Positions 12,801-23,700 of a DNA stretch of 64,000 nucleotides are shown here, in pieces. This DNA comes from Dipteris shenzhenensis (lineage: Eukaryota; Polypodiophyta; Polypodiopsida; Gleicheniales): NCBI GenBank assembly GCA_047967505.1, contig CM106541.1. One strand, written 5' to 3'. Both the position numbers and the translations under genes were made by a program. Numbering within the stretch: the first letter of the stretch is position 1; each line of letters begins with the position of its first letter. The notes beneath the pieces are model-generated. The model was not told the DNA's origin. It saw nothing but the letters and a program-made list of their open reading frames with translations, and ran no database searches.

Positions 12801-15800
12801 TCTGGCTGCGTTGTCTATTTGCTGATCTTCATCTATCATCGGAGAGTCCTTCTCCAATTCTCACTAATAGTTAGAGTGCCACTGCAGTGGCAAAGAATCC
12901 AGTGTTTCATGCTCGCACGAAGCACATTGAGGTTCACTATCACTACGTCAGAGAGAAGTTGCATGCAGGAGAGATCAGTATGATCTTTGTGTCCACACAT
13001 GACAATGTTGCAGATATTTTCACCAAAGCACTTCCACGTGAAAAGTTTGAGGCATTTCGCAGTGCTGTGAACTTATATCCGTTTGGTGATTAATCATCCT
13101 TGTACATGACATTGGCATTGCAGGGGGGTGTTAGAATTATAGATATAATTCAGCAGTGACCAATGTAATTTATTAAGCTAGTTAGGGGCACTTTTCCCTC
13201 TTTAAGAGGTTTTTCTCCCTAACCGAAGTTAGTCCACTAACTATGGTTAGTGACTACTAAGGTTTTGTCACTAGGACAAAACCTTATCTCACTGCTTCAG
13301 TTGTATCACTCTCACACTCATCTATTTGGAACCAAGCTTTCAGCTCACTCTCTCTCCTATTTCTTGCTCTCACTGTTGCTCTCTTTCTTTCTCACAGTAA
13401 CTCATGTTTCACCACGAAAACCACACTTGAAAAAGAATGTTCTCGTGCATAGGAAATATTATAACAAAAAAAAATGCCCGTGATGACCAGCATACATATG
13501 CTGATTATGCTCTTGCAATGCAACTATGTAAGGCTGCAATTGATGCTGGTAGGAAAGCTGTTTTTATGTCCAACCGATGGACATTCCAAACAAAATTTAC
13601 AGCCATTGCAATAACTGACCGTATGGTGGTCATCCGGGATGTAGGAGCAAAAGTCTCCTCATAATCTATGCCCTTCTTCTGTGCATAGCCTTTGGCAACC
13701 AGCCGTGCCTTGTACTTGTCAATAGACCCATCTGGCTTCCTTTTTACCTTGAAAGCCCACTTGGTACCAATGGCATGTTTACCTGGTGGCAGATCCACAA
13801 CATCCCAAGTCTGATATTTCTCTGTGGACTGCAACTCATTGTGCATGGCATGCATCCAATGTGCATTATCCTTTGCTTCTTCAAAAGAGTCAAGCTCCTC
13901 TTCATCAAGAAGAGTCCCTGCATAAGATGTCTCAACTAAAAGAGCCCCCCCTACGTGCCTTACTGCACTACGAGTCCTGCTAGGCAATGGGGCCTCAAGC
14001 CTACACTCCCTGAGAGTCTGAAGCAACCAATTCAGAGTGTTTTGGCTATGTGTATCTCTTGAATCTCTTGCCTGACAACTTCATCCACACTTTGTGGAGG
14101 TACAAAATCAGCCGATGGCTGAATCAGGGCATGTGGATCGGGAGGAGGTTGCTGTAAATTCTGATTTTCAGCATGAACCTCAGCTAGGGAACCAAATGCT
14201 ATAGGAAGCATCCCCTCAAACACATTATCTGAAGAAGCTGGAATCTGAAATTCAGCATGTGTATGTGCTGAATTTTCAAAGAACATAACATCTCTACTAA
14301 CAAAAATCTTGCCTGAAGCAGGATTGTAGAGACGATAGCCTTTGCTCTGTAAACTATACCCCACAAAAATGCATTTAAGTGCCTTATCTGACAACTTGTG
14401 TCGAAACTCCACAGGCACGTGGGCATATCTGAAATGGTCCACTGAAGGCTTTCTCCCATGCCATGCCTCATAGGGAGTGATTGTCTTCAAAGCCTTTGTG
14501 GGAGCCCGATTCAAAATATAGTTGGCACACATGAGGCCTTCAAGCCAAAACCTGTGAGGCAACTTCTTACTGGTAAGCATGCATCTATCCATCTCCATGG
14601 TAGTGCGATTCTTCCGCTCAGCTTTGCCATTCTGTTGAGGTGTAAACCTCACTGTAAGCTGATGCGTGATACCTTTCTCCTTCAAAAATGCCTCAAATTC
14701 ATGAGACATATACTCTCCTTCTCGATCTGTGCGAAGTGTCTGCACCTTGAGTCCTGTCTCATTTTCAACCATAGGCAGAAAGTGTTTGAAATGCATAAAC
14801 ACTTCTGATTTTGCCTTGAGACCATAGACCCAAGTGTAGTTGGTGAAGTCATCTATGAATGTAACAAAATAAAGATAACCCCTAAAAGTAGGTGTCCTCA
14901 GGGGACCGCAGACATTACTGTGAATAAGTTGTAATTTCTGTGTAGCTTTCACTGCATCATCCTTCTTGAAAGGAAGTCTATGCATCTTGCCAAGGATGCA
15001 ACCCTCAAATGCATGAGGACGAGGCGACTCTAAAGGAGGAAATGCATCAACCATATCATGCCTTTGAAGTGTCATTAAGCTGCCATAGCTCATGTGCCCA
15101 TACCTGGCATGCCATAACTCCGCATTCTGCATCGTAGCAGTGGGAGTGCTTATTGATAATGGAAGATCGGATCTTTTTTCATATAGATCAAGCTGAAAAA
15201 GACCCCGATACAAAGTGCCAGACAACATCAAAGCATAGTCATTCTCTTTGTCTCTGACTGCGCACTTATCATCATAAAAAACAACCTGAAATCCTCTTCT
15301 ATTAAGAGAGGACACTGAAAGCAAATTCTTCTTTATGTCTGGCACATAGAGTACATCTGAAATTCTGAAATCTGTACCATCAGTGGATGTGAGAATAATG
15401 TCTCCCACTCCACACACTGAATAATAAGAATTATTTGCACAAGTCACCTTCTTCTTGGTAGGTGGAGGATGCAGAGATACAAAAAGACTCTTCTTGGAAG
15501 TGATGTGCTTTGAAGCACCACTGTTAAAATACCAAGTATAAAGTGTCTCATTGACGCTGAGAGAGCATGCATCCTTTGAAGGATCATAGTTGCAAATCAA
15601 AAAAGCATAAGGGTCATCATCATTAATGGTTGTAGTATCCGAACTACCCATTGAAAAGTCTGAAGTGCAAGAGAGAAAGACATAGTGCTCTTCCACAAAG
15701 TTGGCTGCAACATCTTCCCCATCATGAGAATGTGGAGCTGATGCATCTAATACAGCCATACGTGAATCGCTTTTCTTCTCTTTAGCTATGCGCTTCTTGC

Positions 15801-17742
15801 ATTCTCCAATATAATGACCTGGCTTTTTGCAATAATGACAAATGCCTTCTTTTTCTGCTTATCTGCATCACCCTTAGTCTTATAAGAGGGCTGTCCTGAA
15901 TCAGCTTTATGCTGATGTGCGGGCTGATTGGCATGTGGCTTTTGCTGCCCTTTACCCTTGGGCTTGAACTTGGAAAGCATGGCATACTCGCCAGCCCAGG
16001 TTGCCATATTTCTTCGAGTCTACTCCTCCTGCAACAGAAGTCCTACCAACTTGTGAAAAGAGAGAGAATTGCTGCCCCCCCTCAATGACAAATTCAGCGA
16101 GGTGTGGAAACCAAGATAGGACTTCGGAAGAGAATTCAGAGTGGTGGTTATCATCTCTGAATCTGGAATGACTTCATCAATATTCAGCAATTATTCCCTC
16201 AAGTCCTGAAGCTTTGTGAGGTGAGAATTCATGGAATCTCCCTCATCCATATGCGTATGGGAAAGCTCTCGCTTCATAAAGGAAACTCTGGCACCACTTC
16301 TTGCTACAAACATACTCTCTATGTGACCGAATGTGAGGTATAATGAACCTCCTGACAAATAGAGAAATCACTGAAAGAGCTTGTGCATCTCAAGAGTCCC
16401 ATCTTTATTGCTTTGCTATGGGAGTTCCTGGAGCGGCTGCTCCAACTACTTGTGTTGCATTTGCATCTCTACCCCTGCCTCCAGCTGTAGGAGTGACAGT
16501 TGTAGCGACTGTATCTGGTCTTGCTTCATCTGCATTGACATAATCCCAAAGATGTCTGGCAACCAAGATATTCCGAACCATGAAACTGGACAAGGAATAG
16601 TTGGTGCCATCCAACTTATCCTCCTGTGTGAGAACTCCGAACACCTCATTGGGATTGTTCTGAGCCATTTTTGCCAGATAAACTCAAAAAACACATCAAA
16701 CTAACCAAGTAAAATCCCTTTCTGGGACGCCAAATGCACAAGTAAAGTCTGCAAAGAAAATCTGCCCACAGTAACAAATACTGTCACAACCTATCCAAGG
16801 CTCAAATTGCACCAAAATGCTCTGCTGAATGCCCAAAAATCTGCAAATAGAATCTGCAAAAAGTGGCAAAAGTCTGTAAATTGACTCGTACTGAGTCCAG
16901 AACTGCTTGCAAACTTTCAAAATGCTATTTTACCTGCAAAGTTGCAACCCAAATGCAAAAGCCCCAATTTCTTGTGGGAAAGTGCATACAAAAGAGGGCA
17001 AATGATATGAAAGCTTGCATAAATTGCACTCTGTTTGCAAAAGCCCCAAATTTCACTGCAAAATTGCAGTGTAATTGCAAAAAAAGCCCCAAATTTCTCT
17101 AAAACTTGCAGATCAACTGCAATGTCTGCTAAAGCTTCAAATGTGCATTTGATTGATTATATTACAAGAGTAGCAACCTCAAAATGAGGCAGCCGAAAAT
17201 ACATCAACTGAAAATCGCAGTGTATGCTAGATATACATCATGATCTATGCAGTGCGTCTGCAAGCAATCAAAGAAGGATTGCTACAGAGAACACTTAAAA
17301 AAGCCAAACAAGGAAAATATGGGATCACCAAAGACTTTACAGTTCCTGTCTATCCATAAAGTCCAGAGTGCCCAATAGAGAACCCAAACAAAGAAAAGCT
17401 ACACACACACACACCTTTTTTTTTTCTTTTGGGTGAAATCTTATATTTATGTGTGGGAAACCCCAAAAAAGAGGTAAAAACCCATCAATAAGTACAAAGG
17501 AAAAATTTACAAGTAAAGCCTCAAAGCAAAAGTCATGAGACAGGCAAGTAAAAAGTTACATATCAAGCTGGAGGAGGATCAAACACAACATCCTCCAGCT
17601 TCAGATTATTGCTTTGTAAAAGCTGATGCAGTGTAGAAACCAGACCATCAATAAAAACAAGCTGTTTTTTGCCCTTGTGATTCTTCTTAATATAGGCGGG
17701 CACCCGAAATTTCTGAATATAGAGAACCCAAACAAAGAAAAG

Positions 17743-17776
<34 letters not shown>

Positions 17777-20700
17777 TGGATTTACATGTTTGCATAATCA
17801 AAAGCTGTAGAGAAGGTCAATGATTTTAATTTTACAATTTTCATTATCATGGTTTGCTGCTGTCATTTGTGTATAGATGGATGGTGCCGAAAGAGCAAAA
17901 AGGTCTTTTGTAATTGGTAAAGAATCAGTTGACAAACATTCAAGTCTTTCTCGTGGACAACAATCAGATCAGCTTGTTATGGTTGCTGCATACAATAGCT
18001 GGATTACCATTTTACAAAAGGCAGGCTCTCATTTGAAACATGAAATTAAGTTTGGTATTCCCATGCTTTTGTGTTATCAAGCTTTATGTTTATCAGGAAA
18101 AATTATACACAGCTGTCTATGATCAAGTATATCGGTTTGCTGACTCATTTTTTGTTTTTCAGCGGGGCTCGAAAGCTGCTTACGAATATTGCAAGTCCAA
18201 TTTCCTTAGTGTACCAATATTGACCATGCTGAGGTGCTCTTCTAATTAGCTAACTAGCACCTAGAAATTGCAATATTAAGCAAGTGCAAAACCAAAATTA
18301 ATCTGTCCCCTGTTGAAACTGCTAGTGTGGTAAAATCCATGCTCAATGGAACAGCATCTTTGTCATCTCTAATGAAACCTCTTCTTCTTCTTGTGCCTTT
18401 TTGGTTTATCTTTTTTTTGTGTATTAAAAAAGAATAGGCAAAATGACAAGCAGCTTTGGGTTCCCAAGTCTTAGTCCTTTGGGTCAAAGAAATAGAGGTA
18501 GGGGTATGCGAAGTGACCTTTCCTTGGTTGCAAAACTCTCTCAACTCTCAGGAGGGCCTGCCCTAGGTGAGGCTTCGACCTCGCGGAGCGAAAGAAAAGG
18601 GTTGGAGTCTCCTATGCTGGCACTGTGGGAGCTGTGCCTATCTTGTTGAAGGGGTAGGCTGAAATTGAGACGAGGAAGCCCAGCTTTTGCTAGAGTGAGA
18701 CAATGGCCTAGGCAAGGATGGGTGTTGCGAGGTGGGACTTGGGAGAAGTGGGGAGGGGGGTGGAAGTCGAAGCTAGAAGGGGGTGATGACTGGAGGGCGG
18801 GTGGTGAAGGTGATCATTGGTTGTGTTGAAGGGGCAGTGGGAGGTGGCATGGAGGGAAGGGTGGTCAGTGGCAGAAGAAGAAGAGAGCTGTAGGGGGTTT
18901 GGGGGTGGAGGATGAGGCTAAGGGGGTTTGGAGACGGAGGAGAGGGGAGGGTGGGAGGGATGGTGGCAATAGTGATAGAAATTATGGTGGGGGGGAGAGA
19001 ACAATCGTGGAGATGGAAGGCACAAGGATTGAGGCACCCAGCTAATATAGTTCCTGTCATATGGGCAAGTACAACGGGCCTCATTTATAGGTTGGCCAAG
19101 ACTCACACACTGCATCATAGGTGAGCTCAGTGGAGGAATATCTCTTGACCTCACATGTGATGCCACACAATCTAGACTAGGTCTAAAGTGGCCTAAGGAC
19201 TTTGCACACCATACAATTGTAGAACACTCTCACTCTCGGAGTCACACTAGGACTCCGATAACTAATACCCTCCTTCAGAGCAAGGGTGAGTGACTCCAAA
19301 AGACAATCATGATGGCAATATCCTGATTGTGCATCCCATGCAATCTCGAGGCTAAAGTCTGAGCATGGTTCAGAGGCTTAACAAAGCACTCTCATGGCTT
19401 AAAGTTCAAACATGACCACAAGCTGAAGTATAAGCATAGATGCATGACCAGCTCATACAGCTAGGAAAATGTACCAACATCGTGACTCGGTTATGCCTGA
19501 TATGGGAAAACATCACGAGTACAACCAAAGATCCCCCTATCTCCTAATTGGGTACAAGACATAATGGAGCACACAAAAGCACACTCAATTTATTACTTTC
19601 ATTTTTGGGGGACTACCCAAGACAGAATACTTGGCATGCACACATGACGCTAGAAGGCCCAATTAGTGTCTATCCCATCATTTAGATAGAAGTACTAAAG
19701 GCCTTCTCCTCAAGTCTAGTAGAGGGTCTAGGGGCTTGTCCTCGTCTTCATCAGTCTCTTGTGCAACCAGATTAACATGCTTCTTTGCCATTTTCTTAAA
19801 GCATCGATCCTTTGTATGTCATGGACTTGTCATTCTTCCTTGATTTGTCTCTTGTTCGGGGGCTTGTCCTCATCTTCATCAGTCTCTTGTGCAACCAGAT
19901 TAGCATGCTCCTTTGCCATTTTCTTAAAGCATCGATGCTTTGTAAGTCATGGACTTGCCATTCTTCCTTGATTTGTTCTTTGAGAAGAAATGAAAACCAA
20001 ATGTGTATGCTAGAAAGAAAGAAAGAAAATCTTTGGAAGACCAAAAAGGGTCTATGACAAGAGGCATAGAAATAACAAGAGGGTGACCAAGTCGCCAGAA
20101 GCACGCAAGTCATTGAAATGGACAAGAGGTGACCATATCTGCCAAAGTATACAAGTCCATGTGTCATAGTGGACACATAACTATCATCAAGAACTCCAAC
20201 ATACAATAGGCGAGCTCGTAGCTCCATCCTCTTATCTCTCCCCACACTCTCCTCTCTATTTTCATACGAATGCCAAATGCCAAATGTTGATCCCCTCTCC
20301 TTCACCCTCATATTCATCTCACTCCACTTCTTCCTGGTGGGTCTTTGTGTGACGATGTGTAGCCCGTGATAGAGCGTTGGCGGCTATCTGTGGGTGCACT
20401 CCATCTCGGTCTCTTTCTCCGTGGTTGGTGTGGCATAAATACTCTAGTTGGATCTCCTTGTGCGCTAGTTGGACCGTGTGAAATGATGTATCATGTCCTT
20501 GACATAACTTCTCCATGCGCACCACCCTCTGACCGCCTGAAATGATGTCCTTGACATAACCTCCATGTGCACCACCCCTCCGATCCACATGTGATCACTG
20601 TGTGATTGATGACTGCTAACTGCTCCGATAGACATCTGACTGCTCTAGTCGACATTTGGTCACATGTGACAATGGTTGACATTTGGCTGCTTCGGTCGAC

Positions 20701-23700
20701 ATGTGATGCTCCAATACTTTGGTCACTATTGGTATGTCCGGGAGTTGACATGTGACTAATCCGGTCGTACACTTCGTCTTTGTTGACATGTCAAGGACTT
20801 GACATGTGACTGCTTGACTGCTCCAGTTGTACACCTGGTCACTGTTGACATATCAAGAACTAGACATGTGACTGCTTGACTGCTTCGGTCCTATAACAGT
20901 TTCCCTTGCCACTATTAGTCAACGTCCCGGTGAATGTGAAACCGATGCTAGTTGGGAAAAACAGATATGTGATGGTAGGCAGATTTGTACTGATCAGACC
21001 TGGATTGCAGAAGAGAAAGCTTAGCCTTATGTGATTGCAGCTCCGATTGCATATGGATATTCTGGTCCCAAAGCTGCAATAGTGCCATCTGGTCCTGCTC
21101 CGTAGCTGCAACTTTCTGCTGCAATTCAGCCACCTGTAGTTGGCTAGCTTTTTCATGCTTAGCCTTCAACAGACTCAGCTCATGCTCCAGGAAAGCTTGT
21201 TCATTGGCATGGCGATGTTGCATAGCCTTTCTCTCTCCATCCCACTCTTGGTGCTGAAGATCAAGCTTTTGTTCTAGTGCGGCCTACTCTTTTTTCCAGA
21301 TGTCTTCTTTATCATGAACCCATGCCTTCCATTTCTGCTCCTGACCGCGAGAGGCTTATCCAGCTCTTGCTTCGAGTGCTGTGTTTGGGTCAGTAGACGT
21401 TGTGTGTGACCTGCGGAGTTGCAGACAGCTGCAGTTAACTGAGCAAATGTGTTATCCAAGACTCTGTGCGTCATCTGTAGGGACCTTTTCGCCCACGCGT
21501 ATGTGTCACCGAAAGTCACAATCTCCTATATCAATGAGCTCACCATATTCCTCGAATACGACTCCCATGCCTTTATCTTCCAAAGGCTCCAAAGCCTCCA
21601 TGGGGGCATGGGTGTCCAGGGTGAGGTGGCATCCGGGAGCCATGCATCTTGTAGAGCTGGTTCTTAAGCCCTCGTACAAAGGGATGGTGAAGATGTTGTC
21701 CAAGTCCTCCTTGACATAGATATGAGACCTTTTGTGTTTGATGTCAGAAAGTAGCTTTTTATAATTTGCGGTTTGGATTGGTGTTGGCACTACACTAGAG
21801 AAGGATTGTTCAGTTGACGAAGCCACATAATGATCGGACATATCATTTTTATGCACGGGGGGGGACTCAGCTGGTAGGGGCAATGTTTCACTCTCAAGGA
21901 TGATCTTACAAGGTCTCGTATCCTTTGGGTGAGCTGTCAAATCTTGTGGGCCCATGAATGCCCAACCGACATGTGTGCAAGAAGGCAACATTCTGTGAGA
22001 AGATTGAAGTGATGGCGGCCCTAGCAAAAGCTCCCTGCTCTGCTGCCTAGGAGGACCTGTGACTGCCTTGGATGTGTGTGTTACTGTACTACATGTAGAT
22101 GCCCCACAGAGACTGAGATTCAAATCTAAGAGAGCGGCGCCCACCTGTGAGGGAGGAGAGTCGTGAGTCTAACATTAATTGGCTCCTGAATGATGGGAAC
22201 ATCCCCACGCTGAGACCGTTCCTGGTTCTCATTTGCCTGGTCAATTGTGGCATCTGTGATGATATAGACTAAAGGAAGGACCGCAGCTAACAAAATGGAA
22301 TCATCCCCACCCTGAGACACAGCATTGCCTTGATCCTCATGCGTGGTCAACGGTAAAAGATATAACCACATCCATCATGGTATAGAATGAATAAGATATT
22401 ATAGCTGATGTCACCAGTGGCCAAAGTAAACCTGTCCCAGGGGCGAGGAAGTCTGGTACATGTGCACCAACCTGCCTATCTGTAGACCCAACCAATGATG
22501 AGGTAACCTAAGGAGATGAGATGCCCGTAGAGATTTCTATCAGATCCATTGATAGTAGTATAAGACAGGCGATGTATTCTTGGGCACATTGGCCGCCATG
22601 GAGGGAGGGGACGACTTCTTGGAAGACATAGGTGGGAATACACTTTTGTTGATGGGGGTGGTACTAGTCGGGGACGAGTCCTCTGGTGCCGATACTGAGT
22701 TATCGATACAATTGTCACCTTTGGTTTGTGACCTTGTCACAGCTCCCAACACTGCCCCAATTAGATGGGGGTTGTCTCCCTCCCCTGCCATGTCTACGTC
22801 AACCATATTGACTTGAGATGCTGGTTCCTCCCTGCCATTGGGATAGTCTCTGCTGTAGTCATTGGTATTGTACTATGTGCAAGATGGTCCCTCCTTGAAA
22901 ACCCACCCGTTGACCTCGTGGGTAGTATGGTCCATATCCACTTGGTGGAGTAGTTGGTTGGTATGGTGCTAAGGCTGAGGATGAAAATATGGGGCCCCAA
23001 CCTGATTGGGTGTAGGAGCTTGAAGCAAAGGGGGATTAGGAAGTAATGGAGGCAGAACAGTAGGAGAGGGGTGATTGGTTCATATGTTTTCACAAGGGTA
23101 GGAGGTACAGATACCGGGACGGAAGTGGTTAGCGCAGCTTTGTTGACTGCAGCAACGAGGGGTTCCCCTGTCGGATACTCAAGTAGAAGCTTCCTTAATC
23201 CTTTAAGGTACCTACACTTGGAGGCATCATGTCCATGTATGTCACAAAATGTACAAAAGGAGGGAGAAGTCTGTACCTCGCGTAGATGGACATTCCCAGT
23301 GACCATGGCTAGAACCCTTGCACTCGGTGCACCAGAGACCAGTTTTGATTTGAGATTCAAAGAATGAGAGTCCCTCTGCACTTGCTCTTACCTTAATTCC
23401 TTCTTTGATTTTTTCCTTCTTCAGATGGTGCCACTCGGATGATTCCTTGTCTCTTGGAAGCTTGGTGGTTGAAAGGTGTGATGGTACCTCGCCACCTCGC
23501 TCCTTGGCCGCGCAGGCCCCTTGGCCCTGCGCCCAGCTCACAGGTCCTTGGCCGCGCAGGCCCCTTGGTCCTGCGCCCAGTTCGCTGTTCACTGTGCAGG
23601 CCCCTTCGCATCGCCCAGCTCACAGGTCGCCGCGCAGTCCCTTGGCCCTGCGATCTGCTGCCTCGGCCGCGCAGGCCTCTTGGCACCCAGGTCGCCTGCA

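Larger units (their letters stand above)
7432..13396 (+). mobile_element. Copia-1: complete but inactive Ty1/copia LTR retrotransposon
   Basis: Two 268-bp LTRs (7432-7699 and 13129-13396, TG...CA) flank a PBS, a 1.1-kb leader, gag, pol in copia order (protease, integrase, RT, RNase H) and a G6 polypurine tract. The 5-bp duplication GTAAC (7427-7431 and 13397-13401) marks the insertion. Counting by eye, the LTRs differ at about 11 of 268 sites (near 4%), so the insertion is not recent. At least eight lesions in gag-pol make it non-coding. It lies in the sense orientation in host intron 3. Confidence 0.95.
13549..17147 (-). mobile_element. Copia-2: truncated Ty1/copia element, reverse orientation
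   Basis: Read right to left: leader with GGGGCTTTT repeats (17105-16670), gag, protease, integrase and the first third of RT. It stops abruptly at about 13548 after the codons for RLDIKTAFL; the rest of RT, RNase H and both LTRs are missing. The 5' leader is cut at about 17147 by LINE-C-like sequence. It is related to copia-1 throughout but is a different copy. Confidence 0.88.

Noticed and set aside
13437-13664. Single 75-codon gene
   Set aside because: The second half is antisense copia-2 RT; only the first part is unexplained and is reported as a patch.
20440-20895. CRISPR or tRNA cluster suggested by regularly spaced palindromes
   Set aside because: Unit spacing is loose, there are no unique spacers, and no cloverleaf could be drawn.
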